A stretch of 11,001 nt of DNA from an uncultured bacterium (GCA_938038205.1 CALHSA010000037.1:1-11001), one strand, 5' to 3'; numbered from the stretch's first letter, positions 1-7,222 are shown. Numbers and translations: made by a program. Notes: a model not told the origin generated them from the sequence alone.

Positions 1-642
1 AATACTGCGAATATAAGAAAATTAGCAAAGAATGAGAATGTGTTAGTAATTTTTTTATCTTTGATTGCTATCAGCTTAGGTTTTCTTAATTTATTCTATT
101 TCTTAAATTTATATGAGAATGACCATAAAGCCTCCAATATCATAGAAGTTAATCAAATACCTGAGGTCAGTAAAACCATTGCAGCAGGTCCAAAGCTGAA
201 AGAGAGACCAAAAGAAGTCCAGCTTGCGTTATTCGATGAGAGAGGTAGCATTATCTTACAAATATCAATCCTAAGTAATAAAACGATTTTATTAGATTTG
301 AATTTAAAAGATTTTCCAAAGGTTAATTTTGATAGTCGTCCTTCTGAAATTAAAAGCAGTTATAACCAATTTTGGATCGAAAGTTTACGTTCAACACTGA
401 TAGTTGATTTACCCAAAAAAAATCTTCTGGAAGATGTAATTAATCTTAATTCTATCGGGAGGATTATTCTAAAGGACCCAAGGGTGATACGGAGATTACC
501 TGCTCGTGTGAACATATCTATTGAACAGAATCAGATTCAAGTAAAAGTTGTTGCTGAGCACTTTGAAGATAACAGGGTATTTATGCTTCCTGAAAAGGAT
601 GTTGAAAAACTTGAAAATTTATTTGAGCAACTCTCTGAGTAG
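1..642 (+). CDS. Membrane-anchored protein of unknown function, 5' end outside the window
   Basis: I do not recognise this protein. The reading frame is open from base 1, so the gene probably begins upstream; the first possible start inside the window is a GTG at 40. The 13 codons before that GTG encode a basic stretch (NIRKLAKNEN) directly ahead of a hydrophobic helix of about 20 residues. That pattern suits a short cytoplasmic tail, one transmembrane helix and an extracytoplasmic domain. The remaining roughly 175 residues are mixed alpha/beta in character, with alternating hydrophobic beta-like segments and a charged C-terminal helix, and no motif I can name. FtsQ or a conjugation TraE-like protein share the single N-terminal anchor and size, but neither family's conserved segments are visible. 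The last 24 bases overlap the 3' end of the converging LysM gene. Confidence 0.65.
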   Translation, partial: NTANIRKLAKNENVLVIFLSLIAISLGFLNLFYFLNLYENDHKASNIIEVNQIPEVSKTIAAGPKLKERPKEVQLALFDERGSIILQISILSNKTILLDLNLKDFPKVNFDSRPSEIKSSYNQFWIESLRSTLIVDLPKKNLLEDVINLNSIGRIILKDPRVIRRLPARVNISIEQNQIQVKVVAEHFEDNRVFMLPEKDVEKLENLFEQLSE

Positions 643-1155
643 TTCCTTTCTAATTCTCTCTCTCTCTTCCTCTGACTGAGTTAGTGGTGTTTGAACTAAA
701 CCTGAACTCGGCTCCTGAACCGCAGCATTTTGAACTTTCTTTTGTTCCGTTAATGCTTGCTCTTCTCCAATTTTTTTAGGTTGCATTTGATTAGAAGTTT
801 CACTGACCTTACTCACACTTTCCCTACTGGGAGATTTTTGTACGGGAGTTTTAACAATTGCACTTTTAGGTAAAGGATCAAACTTTTTGACTATGTTTCT
901 GGGAATTTTAATAGATTCTCCAATCTTTATCAAATTAGGGTTAAGGTTTGGATTCTCCTTAGCTATAATTTTCCAATTACTTGAGCTTCCAGTGTACCAT
1001 TCAGCAATCATGGCTAAGGTCTCTCCAGGATATTTGACGGTGTGTAAAAAATAGTTTTCAACCTTTGGCTCGGGCACACTGGCAGTAGGAACATTCCGTT
1101 TTGCACAACTGAAAAAAGCAATACAGATGAGAATAAAAACAATTAATCTTTTCAC
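619..1155 (-). CDS. LysM-domain lipoprotein
   Basis: This 178-residue protein probably binds peptidoglycan from a lipid anchor in the envelope. A basic N-terminus and hydrophobic core end in FFSC, a slightly atypical lipobox with Cys17 as the lipidation site. A LysM domain spans about residues 36-86, starting YFLHTVKYPGETL and ending IKIGESIKIPRNI, with the usual central asparagine-rich turn (ENPNLNPN). A long Pro/Lys/Gln/Ser-rich linker follows and then a charged C-terminal helix (about 160-178). No enzymatic domain is present, so it may act as a wall-binding adaptor or as part of a larger envelope complex. The start is GTG, 5 bases after the stop of the upstream recombinase gene, with an AAAGG stretch directly against the start codon; translational coupling to the recombinase is likely. 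Length and order are typical of small LysM lipoproteins of Gram-negative bacteria. Confidence 0.87.
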   Translation of the reverse strand: MKRLIVFILICIAFFSCAKRNVPTASVPEPKVENYFLHTVKYPGETLAMIAEWYTGSSSNWKIIAKENPNLNPNLIKIGESIKIPRNIVKKFDPLPKSAIVKTPVQKSPSRESVSKVSETSNQMQPKKIGEEQALTEQKKVQNAAVQEPSSGLVQTPLTQSEEERERIRKELLRELLK

Positions 1156-1160
1156 CCTTT

Positions 1161-2186
1161 TTAATACTTTAACTTCAAGCCAGGGTTTTCTTCAATGGAT
1201 AATCTTCTTTTATCATAAACCTCTACCATTGCGATTGATGAGTGCCTGCTAAAAGATTGAACCTCTTTAAAGTTAAAACCCATCTGCAGGAGCCTAGTAA
1301 TAGCAGTTGCTCGTGCTGAGTGAGGACTATAAATATTCGGCAAACCAACCCTTGCACACGCTGTTTTAAAAAGTCTCCAAACCGCCATGGTTGAAATAGG
1401 TTTATTTAAATTAAATTTTTTCTTTCCCCTACCTGATGAGGCTGGAAATAGGTAAATTGAGTTAATTCCATTCTTATCCCTTTGATCAAGCCATAGCTCA
1501 AGATAATTTTTAACAAAATCATTTAGCGGCATTTCAAAATCTCTCCCACTTTTAGTTCTTCGAAGAACCACATATTTTGTTTTATTTGGACTAACCTTTA
1601 AATCAGAGAGAAGAATCTTTACAACTTCTCCTCTTCGTAGTCCAAGTCCAAATAGAAAAGCCAGAATGCAAGCGTCCCTAACTGAAGCAGGAGATCCTCT
1701 CTCAAGTGTTGAGTTTATGAGCTTATCGATTACGTCAAACTGAAGCATTTCTGTAGGCCTTTTATATGATCCAGCCTTTGGTGTTGAAATTAATTCAGAT
1801 AAGAAGGGATTGGTTTTAGTTAATCCGTTTGCTTCTAGAACTTTGTAAATCTTTCTTAAAATTGAGATTTTTTTTCTAATGGAGGCTGGTGCCAGTAAAA
1901 GATCCTCACTAATTTGACTTTTTGTAAAAGCTAAATCTGTGGAACTAGACCTAGAAAAATCACTTACTCTTGGAGGAATCCCAAATTTTGTACGTAAAAA
2001 AGATAGATACCTTGCAGCAGTAATTTGATTAACTTTTAGCAAATACGAAATATCTTTTGCATTTAAAAAATCTAAAAACTCTTTTAAAACTCCTAAATAT
2101 GTTTTTTGAGTTAGTTTAGATTTTCCAGATAAAAAGGCCATAATTGAGAGCAGAATTGGGTCGTTTTTGTCGAATTCTTTTATCAC
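1161..2186 (-). CDS. Tyrosine recombinase of the XerC/XerD type
   Basis: A site-specific DNA recombinase that would cut and rejoin DNA through a 3'-phosphotyrosine. The N-terminal core-binding (SAM-like) domain covers about residues 10-125 and the catalytic domain 145-330. All catalytic positions are visible: Arg184 in GLRRGE, Lys212 in the TKSGR hairpin, His289 and Arg292 in HSAR, His315 in RHSS, and the nucleophile Tyr324, nine residues after His315 as in Xer proteins. The domain linker resembles the Xer NP...PK...RP pattern. At 341 residues it is longer than typical XerC/D (about 300); the extra length includes a Ser-rich stretch at about 70-98 in the N-terminal domain. It starts with GTG without a clear ribosome binding site. 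No att sites, excisionase or phage genes are nearby, so a housekeeping chromosome-dimer role is at least as likely as a mobile integrase. It appears to head a unit with the LysM lipoprotein gene. Confidence 0.93.
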   Translation of the reverse strand: MIKEFDKNDPILLSIMAFLSGKSKLTQKTYLGVLKEFLDFLNAKDISYLLKVNQITAARYLSFLRTKFGIPPRVSDFSRSSSTDLAFTKSQISEDLLLAPASIRKKISILRKIYKVLEANGLTKTNPFLSELISTPKAGSYKRPTEMLQFDVIDKLINSTLERGSPASVRDACILAFLFGLGLRRGEVVKILLSDLKVSPNKTKYVVLRRTKSGRDFEMPLNDFVKNYLELWLDQRDKNGINSIYLFPASSGRGKKKFNLNKPISTMAVWRLFKTACARVGLPNIYSPHSARATAITRLLQMGFNFKEVQSFSRHSSIAMVEVYDKRRLSIEENPGLKLKY

Positions 2187-2243
2187 TAAAATTTAGATTA
2201 GGAAACAGTGAAAACTTTGTAAAGTTTAGAAATTTTAAGCTAG

Positions 2244-2249
2244 TATAAT
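2244..2249 (+). promoter_or_regulatory. Consensus -10 element for the S41 protease gene
   Basis: A perfect TATAAT ends 7 bases before the protease ATG at 2257. A start point 6-8 bases downstream of a -10 box would fall at or next to the ATG, so the mRNA would be leaderless or nearly so. No good -35 is present at 16-18 bases spacing; the nearest TTG-containing hexamer (2217-2222) is about 21 bases away. The in-frame stop TAA at 2236-2238 and the lack of any ATG, GTG or TTG between it and 2257 rule out a usual upstream start. Confidence 0.5.
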
Positions 2250-2256
2250 CAGAGAA

Positions 2257-3420
2257 ATGATTCAATTTTTTTTGATTTTTTATTCTTTTTCTATTCAGGC
2301 CCAGGATTTTGATTTAAATTACTTTAAAAATATTCTTGCTAAGATAAAAAGTGAATACGTTAGAAAAGTAGATCAAGAGGAGTTACTTAGAGGAGCAATA
2401 AAGGGTGTTCTGGCATCCCTAGATGATTATAGTCAGTACTACACTCCTGAAGAATATAAAGAATTTCTCAGCGAAGTAGAGGGAAAATATTTTGGAATTG
2501 GGGTTGAGATAAAAAATGTAGGAAAAAAAATAATAGTAGTCACCCCACTTGAGGGATCTCCTGCAATGAAGGCAGGATTGAGACCTCTTGATGAAATCGT
2601 AAAGGTTGATGGTGAACCTATCAGTGGATTAACCATGCTTGAAGTTGTTCGAAAAATTAGAGGACCTAAAAACTCAGTAGTTGTTTTAGACATCCTTCGT
2701 AGAAGAGAGTCCAGTGAGGATATTGAGAATTTATCGTTTAGCATTAACAGAGATGAAATTAATGTCACACCTGTAAAAAGCGTAAAACTCAAAAATGATA
2801 TTCTTTACATCAGAGTTTCAAAATTTTTAAACAATGTAACAAAAGATATTAAAAAAGCTGTAAAAAGTGATAAAGGAAAAACTAAAGGCATTATCCTAGA
2901 TTTGAGGCTCAACCCTGGTGGGCTCCTTAAAGAGGCTTTGCAAACTGCTGACTTATTTATGGACCAAGGGCTAATTTTGGAAACAAGATCAAGACATCAA
3001 AGTCAGCAGAAAAAATTTTACGCAACGAAAGGCACCTTAGTAAAAAATACCCCTTGTGTTATTTTAATAGACAAAGGAAGTGCTTCGGCTAGTGAGATTG
3101 TTGCTGGAGCTCTTAAAGATAACAGCATCTGCGTTGTACTAGGTGAAAAGAGCTTTGGCAAAGGATCAGTTCAAACTAGCTTTGAACTACCTAGGGGAGA
3201 TGCAATAATTTTAACTACGGCTGAGTACTATACAAAATCTGGAGTGAAAATTGATGGAAATGGGATAGAACCTACGTTTGAGGTAAAAAATCCTAATCAA
3301 ACTTACGTATTTAATTTTCTCCATAACTTAAACATGGAAGAAATTGACGATCCTGTATACTTAAAAGCTATTGAGAAAATTCAAGAAATGGTTGATTACA
3401 TGCAACCAGAGGCTAGGTAA
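2257..3420 (+). CDS. ctpA: C-terminal processing peptidase, family S41 with PDZ domain
   Basis: A secreted serine protease of the Prc/CtpA/CtpB type, which trims or degrades periplasmic or envelope proteins at their C-termini. A short signal peptide (about residues 1-15, possible cleavage after IQA) is followed by an N-terminal helical region ending in the family's DDYSQYYTPEEY segment, a PDZ domain (about 75-150) and the S41 protease core (about 175-345). The catalytic Ser277 lies in GSASASE, and Lys302 in SFGKGSVQ sits 25 residues later, the exact Ser-Lys spacing of this family. The substrate-binding RLNPGG segment (217-222) is also present. Its 387 residues match small CtpA/CtpB proteins rather than the much longer enterobacterial Prc. 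The signal peptide is unusual in having no basic residue before its hydrophobic core. The symbol reflects the family only. It converges on clpX with 6 bases between stop codons. Confidence 0.95.
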   Translation: MIQFFLIFYSFSIQAQDFDLNYFKNILAKIKSEYVRKVDQEELLRGAIKGVLASLDDYSQYYTPEEYKEFLSEVEGKYFGIGVEIKNVGKKIIVVTPLEGSPAMKAGLRPLDEIVKVDGEPISGLTMLEVVRKIRGPKNSVVVLDILRRRESSEDIENLSFSINRDEINVTPVKSVKLKNDILYIRVSKFLNNVTKDIKKAVKSDKGKTKGIILDLRLNPGGLLKEALQTADLFMDQGLILETRSRHQSQQKKFYATKGTLVKNTPCVILIDKGSASASEIVAGALKDNSICVVLGEKSFGKGSVQTSFELPRGDAIILTTAEYYTKSGVKIDGNGIEPTFEVKNPNQTYVFNFLHNLNMEEIDDPVYLKAIEKIQEMVDYMQPEAR

Positions 3421-3426
3421 TACTTT

Positions 3427-4635
3427 TTATTTCGAGTAAGCCACTTTTCTTTTAAAAATAATTTCTGGACAACCAGATAGAACAGCATTTTTAGTTAAAA
3501 TCACTTTTTGAATTACATCAAAATTACACTCAAAAAATATATCTCTGAAAATCTCTTCTACTATACCCCTTAAACCACGAGCCCCAGTGTTATTTAAGAT
3601 AGCCTTTTTAGCAATCTCAACCAGTGCCTCTTTTTCCCAAATCAGTTCTACACCCTCTGACTCAAAAATTATCTTATACTGTTTAAGTAGAGCATCTTTA
3701 GGTTCCTCTAAAATCCTAACCAAGTCTGATTCAGATAAAGGTGATAATTGGCAAATTATGGGAAATCTCCCAAGAAACTCTGGAATCATGCCAAATTTTA
3801 TAAGATCTTCAGTGTTTACCTCGTACAAATTATTTTCACTTAAAGATGAGTTAAAACCAATTGATTTTCTTCCGGCTCGTTCATCAATTATTTTATCTAT
3901 CCCCTCAAAAACTCCTGCCACTATAAAAAGAATGTCCCTTGTGCGCATTTGAATATAATCTTGCTGTGGGTGTTTTCTACCAGGGCGTGGTAAAATATTT
4001 GCTTTAGTATCCTCTACTATTTTTAAAAGAGCTTGCTGCACGCCTTCTCCAGATACATCCCGTGTAACTGAACTTGAGTCTTGCTTCCGAGCAATCTTAT
4101 CGATTTCATCAATAAAACATATTCCTCGTTCCGCCTCTTCAAGATTATAGTTGCTTGCAATAAAAAGATTACTGAGAACTGATTCTACATCATCTCCGAC
4201 ATAACCGGCCTCAGTCAAAGAGGTTGCATCATTTAAACTAATTGGAACCTGAAGACACTTAGCAAGAGTTTTTACCAGGTATGATTTTCCACTACCAGTT
4301 GGCCCTATTAACAGGATATTTGATTTATTTACAATACTCTCTAAATTTTTGCTTAAATAAACCCTTTTGTAGTGATTATATGTAGCAACTGATAGCACTT
4401 TTTTTGCATGCTCTTGACCAATTACATAAGAATCAAGAAATTCGAAGATATCTCGCGGGGTAGGGAACTTATTTTGGAATTCAGAGAAATTACTATTTAA
4501 ACCTTCATATTGCAGCTCATCGTAGAATTTTTGGATACACTTATCACATATAAATACTCCTGGGCCAGCAACTATCCGTGCACAAACTGATTCATCCTCG
4601 AAGCAAAACGAACACTTTAAACGTTTCTGTTTCAC
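3427..4635 (-). CDS. clpX: ATP-dependent Clp protease ATP-binding subunit ClpX
   Basis: A cytoplasmic AAA+ unfoldase that feeds tagged or native substrates into the ClpP peptidase. The N-terminal zinc-binding domain is intact, with Cys8, Cys11, Cys30 and Cys33. The AAA+ module shows Walker A GPTGSGKS (111-118, Ser replacing the usual final Thr), the GYVG pore loop (144-147), Walker B FIDE (174-177), the RKH pore loop (220-222), the arginine finger in PEFLGR (Arg290) and sensor 2 in GARGLR (Arg356). The IGF tripeptide that docks on ClpP is present at 259-261, so a ClpP partner is expected, although clpP is not in this window. At 402 residues it is slightly shorter than the E. coli protein, with a brief C-terminal tail. 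The start is GTG with no recognisable Shine-Dalgarno. It is divergent from the small gene at 4701 across 65 bases and converges on the S41 protease gene. Confidence 0.97.
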   Translation of the reverse strand: MKQKRLKCSFCFEDESVCARIVAGPGVFICDKCIQKFYDELQYEGLNSNFSEFQNKFPTPRDIFEFLDSYVIGQEHAKKVLSVATYNHYKRVYLSKNLESIVNKSNILLIGPTGSGKSYLVKTLAKCLQVPISLNDATSLTEAGYVGDDVESVLSNLFIASNYNLEEAERGICFIDEIDKIARKQDSSSVTRDVSGEGVQQALLKIVEDTKANILPRPGRKHPQQDYIQMRTRDILFIVAGVFEGIDKIIDERAGRKSIGFNSSLSENNLYEVNTEDLIKFGMIPEFLGRFPIICQLSPLSESDLVRILEEPKDALLKQYKIIFESEGVELIWEKEALVEIAKKAILNNTGARGLRGIVEEIFRDIFFECNFDVIQKVILTKNAVLSGCPEIIFKRKVAYSK

Positions 4636-4661
4636 TAAAAATTTGGATGATTAAATCTAAG

Positions 4662-4689
4662 TTGTATATTCGGTAAATAAGGTTATAAA
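4662..4689 (+). promoter_or_regulatory. Probable sigma70 promoter of the small gene-nuoC unit
   Basis: TTGTAT (4662-4667) is separated by 16 bases from TATAAA (4684-4689). The expected start point is around 4696, only about 5 bases before the ATG at 4701, giving a very short leader. It lies in the 65-base divergent region shared with clpX. Confidence 0.5.
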
Positions 4690-4700
4690 CTTAAGTAAAA

Positions 4701-4907
4701 ATGGATAGTGGTTTTCGTGTAGGTGATGTAGTTGTAAGAGTTGATCCTAACCTTGACCATATTAAGGGAGTAATAGAAGTTATCCGTGAAGAAGTAACCA
4801 CAAAACAAGATGCATCATCTGAAGATCTAATGATCTTCGTCAGATGGGAGAATGGGGTTTATTCTTGTGTTTCTCCAAAATACATAAAAAAAGCAGATGT
4901 TAAGTAA
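4701..4907 (+). CDS. Small conserved-looking hypothetical protein ahead of nuoC
   Basis: A 68-residue cytoplasmic protein that I do not recognise. It has no signal peptide or membrane segment. The sequence runs GFRVGDVVVRVDP near the start, IKGVIEVIREE in the middle, and MIFVRWENGVYSCVSPKYI near the end. Alternating hydrophobic strands with glycine turns suggest a small SH3- or KOW-like beta barrel, but that is a guess from pattern alone. Evidence that it is a real gene: a promoter-like sequence lies just upstream, and its 3' end overlaps the nuoC start by 11 bases in a different frame, an arrangement that usually reflects co-transcription and coupled translation. Its function may therefore relate to complex I expression or assembly, or it may simply share a promoter. 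Confidence 0.75.
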   Translation: MDSGFRVGDVVVRVDPNLDHIKGVIEVIREEVTTKQDASSEDLMIFVRWENGVYSCVSPKYIKKADVK

Positions 4908-5463
4908 GGAAAAAGCTGAATCTTTACTCGAGCTTCTAAGAAGCAAAATAAATAATTTAATCACAGATTCGGGTATAAATTTTGGAATTCCATACATTCA
5001 GGTTCCTTGTAATAGCGTGGCAACCTGTATCACCATTTTAAAAGAAGACTCTCAGTTTAAATTTGATATTCTGTTAGATATAACTGCAGTTGACTACTTA
5101 AACTCAAATCCAAGATTTAAGGTTGTTCATCAGTTATTATCTTCAGAATATAAAAATAGAGTTTCAGTGTATACCTATACAGATGGAGAGGTTCCTACAG
5201 TAACTGATCTTTATCACTCTGCGAATTTCTTAGAAAGGGAGGTTTTTGATATGTTTGGAATTTGGTTCTCAGGGCACGAAAATCTGAGAAGAATTTTATT
5301 ATATGATGAGTTTGAAGGTTATCCTCTTAGGAAAGACTATCCACTCAGAGGAAAGCAACCAAGGGTGAACCTTAGATATCCAGAGGTTGAAAATACGAGC
5401 TTAGATTTGGAAAGAGTTCCTTTGGCAGATCAGTACGTCAAAATTAAAAAAAAGTTAACTTAA
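4897..5463 (+). CDS. nuoC: NADH-quinone oxidoreductase subunit C (complex I 30 kDa subunit)
   Basis: A peripheral-arm subunit of respiratory complex I, located on the cytoplasmic side and contacting NuoB and NuoD near the quinone site. The full 30 kDa signature is visible: ERE at 113-115, DMFG at 118-121, His127, and RRILL at 131-135. It is followed by the conserved EGYPLRKDYPLRG segment (140-152). An earlier ILLDITAVDYL segment (58-68) is also typical. The length of 188 residues is normal for stand-alone NuoC, and it is not fused to NuoD. The ATG lies inside the preceding small gene (overlap 11 bases) with no strong Shine-Dalgarno, which suggests translational coupling. Unusually, nuoB does not precede it and nuoD does not follow; its 3' end instead overlaps the converging PP2C gene by 9 bases. 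Confidence 0.95.
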   Translation: MLSKEKAESLLELLRSKINNLITDSGINFGIPYIQVPCNSVATCITILKEDSQFKFDILLDITAVDYLNSNPRFKVVHQLLSSEYKNRVSVYTYTDGEVPTVTDLYHSANFLEREVFDMFGIWFSGHENLRRILLYDEFEGYPLRKDYPLRGKQPRVNLRYPEVENTSLDLERVPLADQYVKIKKKLT

Positions 5464-7149
5464 AGACTTTAGTTCATTCTCCAAAGTTATGATCTCACTC
5501 ATTATTCTCTCTTCAAGTTCTCTCTTAGCTTCTAACTCTTTACTCATGACTTCCTTGAAGAACTGTTCTTGTTTAGATAACTCTGCCAGCTTACTCTTAA
5601 AAAGATTTAACTCAAGTTTTACCAAGTTTAACTTTTTATCTAAATCCTGAAGTTTACTATCTACTATGTTCTTTACGGTTTTTTTTAGCTCATTTTCCTT
5701 TTCTAATCTTAATTTATAAAGAGCATCAGCTTTTGCTGGGGAGTTTATATTCCTTAAGTACTCCCAAGATATCTTCTCAAATTCCTCCAACTGAGCTTTC
5801 AAATCAGGGTGATTTTGGCTTAACTCTCTGGCAAGCGTTACAATATCTTCATTATGGAATCTACCAGCTCTTGAGCGCCAGGCTTTCAATTCAGTACTAA
5901 TTCTCTCTTGTTCCGCTGTTGAAGCTTTAATCTGACCAGTGTATAAAGCTTTCTGACGATTAATATTTAAAATTACCTCTTCGTAATGTAGATTATTTGA
6001 AACTTTTATAATTTCCAGCTGATCGTACAGTGATTTTAAACGGCTATTAAGAATAGCTGCCCTTAAGGATTTGTCCTCTGGTACAGAAGTGATTTGCACT
6101 GAATCCTGAACCTGAGTTGAATTAACGGGCTCATCGAATTTACTAAAAAAAAGAACTTCTGAGACAAGGAAAATTCCAGCTAGCAAAATAGCACTAAATA
6201 TAGTTAGACCCCAAAAATTTCTACTTTGATTATTAGCCTCCTGAATTTTTCTCAAATAATCTGCTATAACTGGCGTATAAACATCATCCATAACTACAGC
6301 AGGCTGAGAGGGCGAGATGGCCTCTCTTGGTAAGCTAGATATGTCTGCTTTAGTTACCGGAAATCTTTCATCTACTTGTACCAAAATTACAGAAATATTA
6401 TCATGACCCCCATTTTGATTCGCCAAGTCAATTAACGCTTTACAAGCATCATGTATATTGCTTTTTCTGAGTACGCGCTTGATATCAGTCTCACTTACCA
6501 TGTTGTATAAACCGTCGGAGCATATTAGATAGATATCGCCAGCTATGGGCCCATCCTTTAAGCAGTACGAATCAACTACCAGATTAGCAGCAGGGCCAAC
6601 TGAACGGGTTAGTATGTGAGATAATGGGAGCAGAGAAATATCATTATCTTTAACTAAACCCGATTTAAGTAGTTCATTAACAAGTGTATGATCTTCTGTT
6701 AATTTTTCTAAATTATCATCTCTTAGCCTATATATTCTCGAGTCCCCAACATTAAAAATTTGAAGTGAGGTTCCTTTTATTAATAATGCAGAGATAGTAG
6801 TCCCCATATTCGCAAAAGAGGGATCTTTTACAGCACACGACAGTATCTCATCATTCGCAATTTTTATTTGCTCCACAACAAGGTCAACTAACGCCTCGAA
6901 AGTAGCCGAATCTGGGGCTTGAGAAAGAGCTTGCCTTAATTTTTCGGTTAACATTTTAGAGGCTAAGCTTCCTCCTTTTGCACCTCCCATGCCGTCACAA
7001 ATTGCACAAAAAACAAAGCTTCTTGATTGAATTATTAAGAAATCATCCTGATTCTCATCTCTTACTTTTCCTATATCGGACGCTCCATACACTTGAAAAA
7101 ATTGCCTGGTTAAATCTTCATAATTAGAAACAACACCATTAGCACCCAT
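5455..7149 (-). CDS. PP2C-family protein phosphatase with transmembrane anchor and C-terminal coiled coil
   Basis: A metal-dependent Ser/Thr phosphatase predicted to be membrane-anchored. The N-terminal PP2C domain (about residues 15-260) has the expected motifs: SDIGKVRDENQDD with phosphate-binding Arg30 and metal ligand Asp35; DGMGG with Asp52; NVGDSR (133-138); SDGLYN with Asp212; and GGHDN with Asp250. A linker follows, then one strong membrane helix (about 312-334) and about 200 residues rich in Lys, Glu and Leu (361-564) that look like alpha-helical coiled coil, especially 480-560. With the catalytic domain in the cytoplasm, the coiled coil would be periplasmic. Plain bacterial Stp/PrpC proteins are about 250 residues. 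Mycobacterial PstP has a similar phosphatase-TM-outer domain plan, but I see no resemblance in the outer part. No kinase partner lies nearby. The ATG has no obvious Shine-Dalgarno. Confidence 0.95.
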   Translation of the reverse strand: MGANGVVSNYEDLTRQFFQVYGASDIGKVRDENQDDFLIIQSRSFVFCAICDGMGGAKGGSLASKMLTEKLRQALSQAPDSATFEALVDLVVEQIKIANDEILSCAVKDPSFANMGTTISALLIKGTSLQIFNVGDSRIYRLRDDNLEKLTEDHTLVNELLKSGLVKDNDISLLPLSHILTRSVGPAANLVVDSYCLKDGPIAGDIYLICSDGLYNMVSETDIKRVLRKSNIHDACKALIDLANQNGGHDNISVILVQVDERFPVTKADISSLPREAISPSQPAVVMDDVYTPVIADYLRKIQEANNQSRNFWGLTIFSAILLAGIFLVSEVLFFSKFDEPVNSTQVQDSVQITSVPEDKSLRAAILNSRLKSLYDQLEIIKVSNNLHYEEVILNINRQKALYTGQIKASTAEQERISTELKAWRSRAGRFHNEDIVTLARELSQNHPDLKAQLEEFEKISWEYLRNINSPAKADALYKLRLEKENELKKTVKNIVDSKLQDLDKKLNLVKLELNLFKSKLAELSKQEQFFKEVMSKELEAKRELEERIMSEIITLENELKSLS

Positions 7150-7193
7150 CTTAAATTTTTAGATTTTTAAACATCAAAAAGGTATGAAATAAA

Positions 7194-7222
7194 GTATTAA
7201 ATTTAGTTAACACTTTTGTAAA
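7194..7222 (-). promoter_or_regulatory. Possible promoter of the PP2C phosphatase gene
   Basis: Read on the minus strand, TTTACA (7222-7217) is followed after 17 bases by TAATAC (7199-7194). The start point would be near 7187, leaving about 38 bases of leader before the ATG at 7149. The -35 is good and the -10 poor. It overlaps the stronger plus-strand promoter at 7207-7235, so the two could compete. Confidence 0.35.

Noticed and set aside
40-642. FtsQ or a conjugative TraE-like protein
   Set aside because: Only the single N-terminal anchor and the size agree; the POTRA or TraE conserved segments are not seen.
655-676. CT-rich low-complexity run as a simple repeat
   Set aside because: It encodes the Glu/Arg-rich C-terminal helix of the LysM protein on the opposite strand and is not a tandem repeat array.
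1161-2186. Prophage or genomic island integrase
   Set aside because: No att repeats, tRNA, excisionase, phage or transposon genes are present, and composition resembles the neighbours.
2439-2792. Minus-strand open frame inside the S41 protease gene
   Set aside because: It is antisense to the PDZ and protease core, with no domain or ribosome binding site.
3587-3952. Plus-strand open frame inside clpX
   Set aside because: Shadow of the conserved AAA+ coding sequence.
4663-4680. TGTATATT followed by GGTAAAT, resembling the centre and right arm of a dif recombination site
   Set aside because: The spacing is one base short of the E. coli dif pattern, the left arm does not match, and the segment is explained by promoter elements between clpX and the small gene.
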